Assembly: GCA_017428215.1 (NCBI GenBank)
Contig: JAFRRH010000026.1
Span: 1-40,326, forward strand
Reading direction: 5' to 3'
DNA length: 40,326 nucleotides
Source: Selenomonadaceae bacterium
GTDB taxonomy: Bacteria > Bacillota > Negativicutes > Selenomonadales > Selenomonadaceae
Shown: piece by piece, positions 16,809 through 24,182 of the stretch
Position numbering within the stretch: position 1 is the stretch's first letter
Layout: each line of letters opens with the position of its first letter
The notes under the pieces: generated by a model
Seen by the model: the letters and a program-made list of their open reading frames with translations, nothing else
The model's database searches: none
Told to the model about the DNA's origin: nothing
Program-made: the position numbers and the translations under genes

Positions 16809-17153
16809 GTTGACAGGCAGTCAATAAGCCGGATTCTGTTAATGGCAATCATTTATCTTGCTTGAACGTCGCCGCCCAAGTCTAGCAACTTACCCGAAAG
16901 GTCAGCGAGCAACCTCAACCCTTTCCTATTTAGTTTTGCTCCGCGTGAGGTTTATCAGGCTTGCTTGTTACCAAACAACCGGTAGGCTTTTACCCTGCCT
17001 TTTCATCCTTACCGAAATTTTCGGCGGTTTTCTTTTCTGTGACACTGTCTTTAAGATTACTCTCACCGGGCGTTACCCGGCACGCTGCTCTGTGGAGTCC
17101 GGACTTTCCTCGTTGGATAAAATCCACCGCGATTGCCTCTCCTGCCTGTCAAC
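16809..17153 (-). ncRNA. rnpB: RNase P RNA (class A)
   Basis: The minus strand reads, after the 5' arm GTTGACAGGCAGG, the conserved block GAGGAAAGTCCGGACTCC, then the region with ACAGAAAAG, and near the 3' end ACAGAATCCGGCTTATTGAC followed by the P1 complement CTGCCTGTCAAC. These are the universally conserved core segments of bacterial RNase P RNA. The RNA trims the 5' leader of tRNA precursors together with RnpA. About 345 nt is a normal length. A promoter sits exactly in place upstream. Confidence 0.97.
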
Positions 17154-17160
17154 GTTTAAA

Positions 17161-17189
17161 ATTTTATCACCATATTTTTTTCATGTCAA
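17161..17189 (-). promoter_or_regulatory. rnpB promoter
   Basis: On the minus strand TTGACA (17184-17189), a 17-base spacer and TAAAAT (17161-17166) lie 7 bases before the predicted RNA 5' end. It is located in the 43-base gap after ftsZ, so rnpB is transcribed on its own. Confidence 0.85.
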
Positions 17190-17196
17190 ATACAGT

Positions 17197-18348
17197 TTAT
17201 CTACGCGGACGCATCCACGGCGGTATATCAATTTCTACGTTGCTCGGCTGATTGTTTGTATTGCCAAAGCCCGCGTTGAAGTTGCCAAAAGGCGAGCGTG
17301 TCGGTTCTTGAGTTCTGCGCGGCTGAACGACTGATTCATTGTAAGCGGGGCGAATAGGCTCGCGTTCGATAATTTCCTCTTCTTCCTCTTCCTCGTCAAA
17401 ACGTGTGGCAATAACAGTGACAGAAACTTTATCGCCCAAAGATTCATCAACGCTGACGCCCCAAATAATTTCTGCGTCGGGGTGCGCCGCCTCTTGTACA
17501 GTCGTGGACGCCTCGTTGACTTCCATCATTGACAGCGAATCAGTCGCGCCCATAATATTTAGCAGAACACCGCGAGCACCTTGCAAACTCGTTTCAAGCA
17601 ACGGAGAATCAATCGCCGCTTTAACTGCATTGACGGTAGCATTTTCGCCGCTAGCTTCGCCGATACCCATTAATGCCGAGCCAGCGGCACTCATTATCGA
17701 TTTAACGTCCGCGAAGTCCAGATTAACCAGTCCAGGCACCGCAATTAAATCCGATATGCCTTTGACGCCTTGACGCAAAATATCATCAGCGATTGTGAAA
17801 GCTTGCGTCATTGGCGTTTTCTTGTCGACAACTTGCAACAGTCTATCGTTAGGAATTGTGATAATCGTATCGACATTGCGTTTTAAGTTGTCAATGCCAA
17901 TGTCAGCATTTTTTTTGCGCTTGGGACCTTCAAAGGTAAACGGACGAGTAACGACGCCAACCGTTAACGCGCCGATTTCGCGAGCACATTCCGCTACAAC
18001 TGGAGCCGCACCAGTTCCCGTGCCGCCGCCCATGCCCGCCGTTATAAATACCATGTCCGAGCCACGCAGGGCGTTGATAATATCTTCGCGACTTTCCATA
18101 GCTGCCTTTTCGCCAATTTCGGGACGCGCTCCTGCGCCAAGTCCGCGTGTAAGTTTTTCGCCGATTTGCATACGCTTTGGAGCCATTGCCGTCAAAAGTG
18201 CTTGCGCATCGGTATTAATTGCGATAAACTCCACGCCCTCTAAACCCAGCGAAATCATACGATTGACTGCATTATTGCCGCCACCGCCAACCCCGATTAC
18301 TTTAATTTTGGCGAACTGGTCTAAAGTGTTGTCATCAAGTTCAAACAC
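17197..18348 (-). CDS. ftsZ: cell division protein FtsZ
   Basis: A 383-residue tubulin-like GTPase that forms the division ring. Motifs: [15 protein letters not shown] (residues about 14-28), the tubulin signature [10 protein letters not shown] (about 105-114), [16 protein letters not shown] with the T7 catalytic loop, and a variable acidic and proline-rich linker after about 315. It ends with the conserved C-terminal peptide [11 protein letters not shown], used by FtsA/SepF/ZipA-type partners. Start is GTG at 18348 with GGAGG 9 bases upstream. ftsA and the rest of the dcw cluster are not adjacent within the window. Confidence 0.97.
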   Translation of the reverse strand: MFELDDNTLDQFAKIKVIGVGGGGNNAVNRMISLGLEGVEFIAINTDAQALLTAMAPKRMQIGEKLTRGLGAGARPEIGEKAAMESREDIINALRGSDMVFITAGMGGGTGTGAAPVVAECAREIGALTVGVVTRPFTFEGPKRKKNADIGIDNLKRNVDTIITIPNDRLLQVVDKKTPMTQAFTIADDILRQGVKGISDLIAVPGLVNLDFADVKSIMSAAGSALMGIGEASGENATVNAVKAAIDSPLLETSLQGARGVLLNIMGATDSLSMMEVNEASTTVQEAAHPDAEIIWGVSVDESLGDKVSVTVIATRFDEEEEEEEIIEREPIRPAYNESVVQPRRTQEPTRSPFGNFNAGFGNTNNQPSNVEIDIPPWMRPRR

Positions 18349-18577
18349 ACTCTCATTCCTCCATAAAATTTATTTAATCCGCAAAGGAAAGTTTCTCCGA
18401 ACGTTCGCCGCCATTGTACTATAAAAAAATTTTTTATGAAAGACTTTGCGTCATAAATTTTTCAGCAATCAATTCATAGTCTAATCTCGTTTCAGTCAAA
18501 AATCCTTCGGTAGTGATATTAATCACTTTCAATAAGGAAATTTTTTTGCTACAATCGCGGCAAAAGGAGAGTGTAGC
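18349..18577. other. intergenic between divergent ftsZ and the trkH leader
   Basis: About 230 bases with no gene seen. It must hold the ftsZ promoter; a TACAAT on the minus strand near 18415 is a candidate -10 but lacks a clear -35. The right end holds the promoter of the small ORF and trkH. Confidence 0.4.
18528..18555 (+). promoter_or_regulatory. promoter of the small ORF / trkH unit
   Basis: TTCAAT (18528-18533), 16 bases, TACAAT (18550-18555), followed after 23 bases by a ribosome binding site and start codon. Fits a moderate sigma-A promoter. Confidence 0.5.
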
Positions 18578-18646
18578 GTGGGCAATATTCTAGAGAAACT
18601 CAAATATCTAAGTCCTCTAGACATCGAATCAATCTTCATTGCCTAA
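18578..18646 (+). CDS. 22-residue small protein upstream of trkH
   Basis: GTG start with AAAGGAGAG upstream; product reads MGNILEKLKYLSPLDIESIF and then I-A-stop. It is too short for routine gene calling but has both a good RBS and a promoter. It ends 55 bases before trkH. It may be a small partner peptide, a leader peptide that tunes trkH, or nothing. I do not recognise the sequence. Confidence 0.4.
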   Translation: MGNILEKLKYLSPLDIESIFIA

Positions 18647-18701
18647 AAGCATATTACTTGATAAAATATCGCAGAAAAGATTTAAACTTTAGGAGTTAGA
18701 G

Positions 18702-20162
18702 ATGAATCGTCGAATTGTATCGGGCTTGCTCGGCTACTTAACGTTATTTTGCGGCGCGGCAATGATTCCGCCATTTATCTTGGCTACAGTTGCCGAAGAA
18801 TTCGACGGCGCGGCGGCTTTTTTGCTGTCAATTTTCCTGTGCATTGCCACAACATTTGAGCTTGAACGTTTCGGCGGTCTGCAAGATAAAGATAATGTTG
18901 GAATTCGCGAAGGAATTGCAATTACTGGTTTAGGCTGGCTTTTAATCTCGATTTTAGGACTCGTGCCGTATTTTGCGGGCGGCTATCTAAATTTATTGGA
19001 TAGTTTAGTTGAATCTTTTTCAGGCTTCAGCGGAACTGGCGCAACTGTCATTGAGGACGTTGAAATTTTGCCGCGCAGTATTCTTTTATGGCGTTCGATG
19101 TCTAATTGGTTCGGCGGCTTGGGTATCGTCGTAATTTTTATGGCGATTATGCCGCAATTCGGGCGCGGCGCAATGTTTATCCTCAAGGCAGAGACGACAG
19201 GACCGACTAAAGATAGGCAAATGCCACGAATCCGCGATAATGCAAAGGCTCTTTTTACGATTTATGTTTTGCTGACGATTATTTGCGCGATTTCTTATTT
19301 TTTGTGCGGCTTAACTCCTTTTGCCTCAATAAATCATGCTATGACAACGATTGCAACCGGCGGCTATGGAATTTACAACGGGACTGTCGCCGAATACGGA
19401 AATATTTATCTCGAATACTGCATGGCGTTTTTTATGATTGTTTCCAGCGGAAGTTTTGCTATGTATGTTATTGCTTGCAAAAAGGGTATCGGCGTCATTT
19501 TCCGAAATACTGAGTTCAGAACTTATTTGATGATAATTTTTGTTGCGGCAACTGTCATAGCGTGCGATTTGATGATTGAGATGTGGTCACCACCCGAAAC
19601 GGCAATTAGGGCGGCGATTTTCCACGTCGCAAGTTTAAGTTCGACGACTGGTTTCGTTGCGCACGATTTTGACGCCTATCCGCCACTTAGCAAAGCTTTT
19701 TTGATGATGACAATGTTTTTAGGAGGTTGCGCTGGCTCCACAGCTGGCGGCTTAAAAGTCGCACGGATTATTTTGCTGTTTAAGTTTGTCGTTCTGATTG
19801 TTAAGCAAAAACTTCACCCGAATGTAATTAATCAAGTAAAATTGAACGGGCGAGCCATTGATGAGGATGTTGTTTACGGCGCGGCGAAATTTTTCTTTGC
19901 CGTCGTCGTGTTGGATATACTTTTTGCCGCCGTTATGATGTTCGACGGAATTGGCTTTGTAAATGCGATAAGTGTTAGCGTTTCAACTATGGCTAGCGTC
20001 GGTCCTGGCTTTGGCATTGAGGGTGCAACCAGTACTTATTCCCTTTTGCCGAGCTTCAGCAAGCTTTGTGCCTGTGGTTTTATGTTTTTGAGCCGTTTGG
20101 AAATTTTTACCGTCCTCGCGCTATTCAGTCCGAATTTTTGGAATAAATCTAAGAACTGGTAA
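18702..20162 (+). CDS. trkH: TrkH/KtrB-type potassium uptake protein
   Basis: A 486-residue membrane protein of the Trk/Ktr superfamily, which imports K+. Four M1-P-M2 repeats are recognisable by selectivity filters: FSGFSGTGATV (about residues 108-118), MTTIATGGYGIYN, ASLSSTTGFVAHDFDAYP and STMASVGPGFG. The intramembrane gating loop GGCAGSTAGGLKVARI follows the third filter. It ends FLSRLEIFTVLALFSPNFW, standard for TrkH. Length matches TrkH (about 480) rather than KtrB. RBS TAGGAG before ATG 18702. The regulatory subunit TrkA is not in the window. Confidence 0.94.
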   Translation: MNRRIVSGLLGYLTLFCGAAMIPPFILATVAEEFDGAAAFLLSIFLCIATTFELERFGGLQDKDNVGIREGIAITGLGWLLISILGLVPYFAGGYLNLLDSLVESFSGFSGTGATVIEDVEILPRSILLWRSMSNWFGGLGIVVIFMAIMPQFGRGAMFILKAETTGPTKDRQMPRIRDNAKALFTIYVLLTIICAISYFLCGLTPFASINHAMTTIATGGYGIYNGTVAEYGNIYLEYCMAFFMIVSSGSFAMYVIACKKGIGVIFRNTEFRTYLMIIFVAATVIACDLMIEMWSPPETAIRAAIFHVASLSSTTGFVAHDFDAYPPLSKAFLMMTMFLGGCAGSTAGGLKVARIILLFKFVVLIVKQKLHPNVINQVKLNGRAIDEDVVYGAAKFFFAVVVLDILFAAVMMFDGIGFVNAISVSVSTMASVGPGFGIEGATSTYSLLPSFSKLCACGFMFLSRLEIFTVLALFSPNFWNKSKNW

Positions 20163-20300
20163 GATTTTAAATTTATAACTTGAAAGTACAATGCAAGTAC
20201 AACAGATGAATTTACAGTATCCTGCTAGAGCGTTTTGGTAAAATGCAAAAGTAAAATATAATTTTATACTTTGTTGCTCTTTGCTTGATTATTCAAGAAT
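20163..20300. other. intergenic after trkH, AT-rich, IS-end remnant within
   Basis: No gene is seen. AAGTACA occurs twice near 20184 and 20194. From 20227 the sequence resembles the outer end of the local IS5 elements (separate entry). Confidence 0.4.
20227..20265. repeat. solo IS5-type end remnant
   Basis: CTAGAGCGTTTTGGTAAAA at about 20225 closely matches the outer end of the truncated IS5 element near 40031 (on the minus strand CTAGAGCGTGTTGGTAAAG), including the following AT-rich stretch. No transposase or second end was found nearby, so this is either a solo end left after a deletion or a very small derivative. Confidence 0.55.
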
Positions 20301-20332
20301 AAAAAAAATCTCCTGCCAAATGACGGGAGCCG
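20300..20332 (-). terminator. terminator closing the riboswitch transcript region
   Basis: On the minus strand CTCCCGTC-ATTT-GGCAGGAG (one mismatch) is followed by ATTTTTTTT. It would end any transcript that reads past the riboswitch terminator, giving an RNA of about 420 nt. Confidence 0.65.
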
Positions 20333-20480
20333 CTGATTTCTCAGCAAATGAAATGTATGAGCAATGCCTCCCCGTAAGTGGGGAAAACTTTTCGCCAAAT
20401 GTTAAGGCGCGGCGATTAGCTGAAAGTTTTTATCAACAAATCGCGCTAACTGTTCCGTCGCTTTTAAAGCGGCAAAAGAA
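20333..20480 (-). ncRNA. possible non-coding tail of the riboswitch transcript
   Basis: Between the riboswitch terminator and the distal terminator lie about 150 bases with small hairpins (CCCC-ACTTAC-GGGG near 20375; CGCTTTTAAAGCG near 20460). No ORF with an RBS was found. It may be a regulated small RNA or the scar of a lost gene. Confidence 0.3.
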
Positions 20481-20500
20481 AAACGCCCTGATTGCGGGCG
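20481..20500 (-). terminator. expression-platform terminator of the cobalamin riboswitch
   Basis: On the minus strand CGCCC-GCAATCA-GGGCG followed by TTTTTC. Just before it CAGGAA and TTCCTG can pair and overlap the terminator's left arm region, a plausible antiterminator. Confidence 0.7.
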
Positions 20501-20560
20501 CAGGAAACACAAAGAATTTAAATCCCCTTCCTGTCGCTCGCAGGTCAAACGGTGATTGTT

Positions 20561-20715
20561 AATCGAGCAGTTCTCCCGACTTCGGATCAAAGCTCCTCTG
20601 CGCCTTCCCAAGAAAAATTCCCAGTGACATAATTGCAGAGTCGCTCCCCGCTACGGTGACGTGATCGTTCCGGCTTTTGACCGAATTCCCTATTGAGGCT
20701 TGCGCCACTCGATTC
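20561..20715 (-). promoter_or_regulatory. cobalamin (B12) riboswitch
   Basis: The minus strand shows the family's core in order: P1 arm GAATCGAG, AATAGGGAATTCGG, AAAAGCCGG, the GCGGGGAGCGACTCT region, GTCACTGGGA, TTGGGAAGGCGCAG, GATCCGAAGTCGGGAGA and the closing P1 arm CTCGATT. These match the conserved adenosylcobalamin-class elements (for example the TGGGAAGG and CCGAAGTC boxes). It has its own promoter and a downstream terminator. No cobalamin or corrinoid gene follows; trkH lies beyond it in the opposite direction. Confidence 0.92.
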
Positions 20716-20742
20716 AATCAATATGAAATTTTCAACGCGCCT

Positions 20743-20771
20743 ATAATCCTACAAAATGCCGCATTTGTCAA
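20743..20771 (-). promoter_or_regulatory. promoter of the cobalamin riboswitch
   Basis: On the minus strand TTGACA (20766-20771), 17-base spacer, GATTAT (20743-20748), placing the start near 20736, about 20 bases before the aptamer P1. Confidence 0.75.
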
Positions 20772-20779
20772 CAAAAATC

Positions 20780-20809
20780 TTGACAGCAACAAAATTTTTA
20801 TGTTAGACT
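20780..20809 (+). promoter_or_regulatory. rplS promoter
   Basis: TTGACA (20780-20785), 18-base spacer, TAGACT (20804-20809). The -35 lies only 8 bases from the -35 of the divergent riboswitch promoter, so the two promoters sit back to back. A leader of about 60 bases follows before rplS. Confidence 0.65.
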
Positions 20810-20877
20810 TTGCAAGCTCAAAAGGCGTTCCTCTGCGTGCGGGCAAGAACGTCGGACAAAGATAGGGGGACTTAAAA

Positions 20878-21228
20878 TTGAATATTATCGAACTTATTGA
20901 GAAAGAACAACTGCGCGACAACATTCCGCAATTCGCGCCGGGCGATACTGTTCGCGTCCATGCAAAAATCGTTGAAGGCAACCGCGAACGTATTCAGATT
21001 TTTGAGGGCGTCGTTATCGGGCGTCAAGGGTCGGGCGTGCGTGAAATGTTCACCGTCCGCAGAATTTCTTACGGCGTCGGCGTCGAACGTATGTTCCCTG
21101 TACACTCGCCCCGCGTCGAGAAGATTGAAGTTGTTCGTCGTGGCGCGGTTCGTCGTGCTAAGCTTTACTATCTGCGCAAGCTTACAGGCAAGGCGGCTCG
21201 CATTAAAGAGAAGAAAGCTAAGAAATAA
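20878..21228 (+). CDS. rplS: 50S ribosomal protein L19
   Basis: A 116-residue protein of normal L19 length located at the 30S-50S interface. Family motifs: [57 protein letters not shown] and [18 protein letters not shown]. The start is TTG at 20878 with GGGGGA 7 bases upstream; the alternative would lose the conserved N-terminus. It stands alone here; the usual trmD and rimM neighbours are absent. Confidence 0.96.
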   Translation: MNIIELIEKEQLRDNIPQFAPGDTVRVHAKIVEGNRERIQIFEGVVIGRQGSGVREMFTVRRISYGVGVERMFPVHSPRVEKIEVVRRGAVRRAKLYYLRKLTGKAARIKEKKAKK

Positions 21229-21248
21229 TTTTGACCGAAAAATTTTTG

Positions 21249-21278
21249 GAGGCTCGCTAAGGCGGGTCTCTTTTTTGC
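21249..21278 (+). terminator. rplS terminator
   Basis: Nine-pair hairpin GAGGCTCGC-TAAG-GCGGGTCTC (with G-T pairs) followed by TTTTTT. Confidence 0.85.
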
Positions 21279-21279
21279 T

Positions 21280-21551
21280 GAAAATTTTTCTTGCAATTTT
21301 ATCCGGAACATGATATAAACTTACCAACAAGTTTAAAAACGGAAAAAGATTGGAGGTAACGTAACGACGCCATTTAAGCAAATCATTTTCCAAATTGCAA
21401 AGTTGGCGTCAAATCAACAATTACAGCACTTTTCTGAAACTCATATGATAAAATTTTTCAGAGAACGCAATCGAACAGCGAGTTTTTATAATCACTTTCC
21501 AAAAGCTCGAAATTCGTGGCGTTACGACGCCCTCCAAAATACCTAATGTGT
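21280..21551 (+). promoter_or_regulatory. CRISPR leader region
   Basis: A 270-base AT-rich, non-coding stretch directly before the first intact repeat, on the side opposite the altered repeats, as a leader should be. TATAAT at 21487-21492 could be the -10 of pre-crRNA transcription. Two copies of a short motif, GTAACGACGCC (about 21361) and GTTACGACGCC (about 21523), flank the leader. The second sits in a perfect inverted repeat GGCGT-TACG-ACGCC, and the first pairs with GGCGTC near 21410. Such elements could bind integration or regulatory proteins. Confidence 0.55.
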
Positions 21552-22688
21552 GTCGTGCATGCCTCCTTACCGTTTACGGTTTTGAAACTTGAGATATTCA
21601 ATTAACGTTTCCCGATTAAAATTCGTTGTAGTCGTGCATGCCTCCTTACCGTTTACGGTTTTGAAACCTTATACTACCTAATCCTTTTTCGCCAAATAGA
21701 TCTCCAAATGTCGTGCATGCCTCCTTACCGTTTACGGTTTTGAAACCTCTTGAATGTTATACTCATTGGTACTATTACGAGACGTAAGTCGTGCATGCCT
21801 CCTTACCGTTTACGGTTTTGAAACCTATAGGAAGAATTTTTGACTTGCTTCCACGACCCCAAAAGTCGTGCATGCCTCCTTACCGTTTACGGTTTTGAAA
21901 CTCAACGAGACGTGATAACCAATGCTGCACAAGCGTCAACGGGTCGTGCATGCCTCCTTACCGTTTACGGTTTTGAAACTTCAATTACTGACGCGATTAA
22001 TCCCGATGGTGAAAACGAAGTCGTGCATGCCTCCTTACCGTTTACGGTTTTGAAACTCCTCGAAAACCGAGGCATCAAACGAGCCGCTCCAAATAGTCGT
22101 GCATGCCTCCTTACCGTTTACGGTTTTGAAACCATTAGTAATGCTAACGTTAGTACCCTGTTTAACACCACCAAGTCGTGCATGCCTCCTTACCGTTTAC
22201 GGTTTTGAAACTGCAGCCACTGCAGACGCTATAATGAAGGAATGCATAAATTGTCGTGCATGCCTCCTTACCGTTTACGGTTTTGAAACGCTTCACACCA
22301 ATCCGGATTGTATTCACCATGATATTTGCCGTCGTGCATGCCTCCTTACCGTTTACGGTTTTGAAACTCACAAAGGATGTACTCGCGTTTGCCGTTTTTG
22401 TTGTAACGTCGTGCATGCCTCCTTACCGTTTACGGTTTTGAAACCTCTTTTCAATTTTCAATACTGACCCAGGAAGTTTTTCATGTCGTGCATGCCTCCT
22501 TACCGTTTACGGTTTTGAAACTTACGCCTACTCGTGTATCTATATAGCTCCCGCATGTTTAGTCGTGCATGCCTCAGAATCCCTACCCGTTTACGGTTTT
22601 GAAACACGCTTTCAATTGCTTTACTTGCCATTTTAAATCATGCCGTGCATAACTCCAGAATCCCTTACCGCTTGCGGTTTTGTGGAAA
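21552..22688 (+). CRISPR. CRISPR array, 37-nt repeat, 14 spacers, no cas genes in window
   Basis: Thirteen identical 37-nt repeats start GTCGTGCATGCCTCC and end GGTTTTGAAAC, at 21552, 21631, 21710, 21788, 21865, 21943, 22020, 22096, 22175, 22253, 22331, 22408 and 22485. A 14th at 22562-22605 carries an AGAATCC-type insertion (44 nt) and a 15th at about 22642-22688 is degenerate with a similar insertion. Spacers are 36-42 nt, mostly 40-42, and none repeats another. The GAAAC 3' end and the degenerate far end both indicate transcription on the plus strand. The repeat type fits class 1 systems (type I or III) but cannot be assigned without cas genes. Confidence 0.97.
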
Positions 22689-22689
22689 T

Positions 22690-22724
22690 AAAAAATCCCG
22701 CCGAACACTCGACGGGGTTTTTTG
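22690..22724. terminator. bidirectional terminator between the CRISPR array and the MATE gene
   Basis: CCCGCCG-AACACT-CGACGGG (one mismatch) flanked by A6 and T6. It can stop both the plus-strand array transcript and the minus-strand MATE transcript. Confidence 0.75.
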
Positions 22725-22749
22725 CTTGCAGTTTTAATTCAAATCAGTT

Positions 22750-24105
22750 TCAGTCGGTTCTAACTAACTTTCTGGCTGTAAAGAAAAATGATGTCGCCAG
22801 CGGCAAAAGTGCGCCAATCCACGCCATTGGAGCCGCCAAGCAAGCTCCCAAATATCCCAGCCAATCGACTAAGAAAATCGCCGCCGCTATCCTCATAATC
22901 AATTCAATTATGCCCGCCAACGTCGGGACGAAACTTTTTCCTAAGCCTTGCAACGTGAATCGGAAAATAAATAACAACGCCAATGCCCAATATGACAGCC
23001 CTGTAATTATCAAGAACAATCGCCCGTATTCGACGACTTGTTGAGCTTCGACGCCGACGAATAATTCAATCATCTCTGCGCCCAAATAAATGTTAAATAT
23101 CCCAACTAATACGCTGAATGAACACGACATTAAAACGCATTTTTTTACGCCGTCGACGATACGCCCGAATTGTTTTGCACCGAAATTTTGAGCTGTGTAA
23201 GCCGCCATTGCCACGCCGAACGACATCATCGGCATAACGGCTATTCCGTCAACTCTGTGCGCCGCCGCAAATGCCGCAACTGCTACGCTACCCAGTCCGT
23301 TAAGCGCGATTTGTAAGACGACCGCGCCGATTGCTATGATTGACGATTGAAAGCCCATTGGCAAGCCGATTTTTATATGCTCCATAAAAAATTCTTTGTC
23401 AAACGAAAAATCTGCGCGGCGTACATGCAGATAAGGAACGCGCTTTTTTATGTATATGACGCACAAAATATTTCCAAGCGTCAAAGCAAGAATTGTTGCC
23501 GCCGCCGAGCCAGGTATACCCAATCCAAGTCCAATAATTGCAATCGGTTCGAGCAAAATATTTATGCAAAGTGTCGTTGCTTGAATGACCGTTGGCATTT
23601 TGCTATCGCCGAGCGCACGAATTAAGTTCGTCAACATTTGGTGGAAAATAAACATCACGACGCCGCCATAAATAATTACGATAAACGAATACGCGCCGTC
23701 GAGGATTTCGGGCGGTGTGTCCATTGCAATTAATAAATCGCGACAAAAAATTACACCGATAATCGCCAGTATAATCGACGCCGCTAAACTCAACACAATA
23801 CAAAATGCCGCGCTTTTCCTCACGCCGTCAAAATCTTTTGCGCCGAATCTTTGACCCGTGCAAATCGAAAATCCGCTCGTCATGCCGAAACAAAAGCCCA
23901 ACATTAAAAACATTAACGGACCTGTGCAACCAACCGCCGCCAATGCGTCAACGCCTAAAAATCGCCCGACAATTAGCGTGTCAACAAATCCGAACAGTTG
24001 CTGAAAAACATTGCCCGCTAATAGTGGCAACGTAAAATAAAAAATCAGCCGCGCAGGTTCCCCGACCGTTAAATCTTTGACTGCTCCGTTACTTTGCCCT
24101 TGCAT
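22750..24105 (-). CDS. MATE-family multidrug/metabolite efflux transporter
   Basis: A 451-residue membrane protein with twelve predicted helices in two related halves, the MATE fold, exporting drugs or metabolites in exchange for Na+ or H+. N-terminal pattern LTVGEPARLIFYFTLPLLAGNVFQQLFGFVDTLIVGRFLG is characteristic (short cytoplasmic lead, then TM1 with the FVDTLIVGR loop), and MSFGVAMAAYTAQNFGAKQ marks the second half. RBS TAGGAG before ATG 24105. It belongs to the DinF/NorM-like group common in Firmicutes; substrate unknown. Flanked by terminators on both sides, so it is monocistronic. Confidence 0.92.
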   Translation of the reverse strand: MQGQSNGAVKDLTVGEPARLIFYFTLPLLAGNVFQQLFGFVDTLIVGRFLGVDALAAVGCTGPLMFLMLGFCFGMTSGFSICTGQRFGAKDFDGVRKSAAFCIVLSLAASIILAIIGVIFCRDLLIAMDTPPEILDGAYSFIVIIYGGVVMFIFHQMLTNLIRALGDSKMPTVIQATTLCINILLEPIAIIGLGLGIPGSAAATILALTLGNILCVIYIKKRVPYLHVRRADFSFDKEFFMEHIKIGLPMGFQSSIIAIGAVVLQIALNGLGSVAVAAFAAAHRVDGIAVMPMMSFGVAMAAYTAQNFGAKQFGRIVDGVKKCVLMSCSFSVLVGIFNIYLGAEMIELFVGVEAQQVVEYGRLFLIITGLSYWALALLFIFRFTLQGLGKSFVPTLAGIIELIMRIAAAIFLVDWLGYLGACLAAPMAWIGALLPLATSFFFTARKLVRTD

Positions 24106-24128
24106 AAAGAATTTCTCCTAACAAAAAA

Positions 24129-24166
24129 TCTCCGCCGATAATATGACGGAGAAATTTTTATGTCAA
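24129..24166. terminator. bidirectional terminator between the MATE gene and glycosyltransferase gene
   Basis: TCTCCG...CGGAGA arms around CCGATAATATGA, A6 on the left and TTTTTA on the right. Confidence 0.7.
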
Positions 24167-24182
24167 GAAGTTACGATTTTAA

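Noticed and set aside
16858..17334. ORFs on the plus strand across 16.9-17.3 kb
   Set aside because: The region is rnpB and the 3' end of ftsZ on the minus strand; the ORFs have no RBS and cross the RNA gene.
20402..20611. 69-codon minus-strand ORF through the riboswitch
   Set aside because: It overlaps the aptamer and its terminator, has no RBS, and its sequence is unlike a protein.
21840..22467. Several ORFs with repeated RACLLTVYGFET or HASLPFTVLK peptides
   Set aside because: They are translations of the CRISPR repeats in different frames, with no RBS; the array explains them fully.
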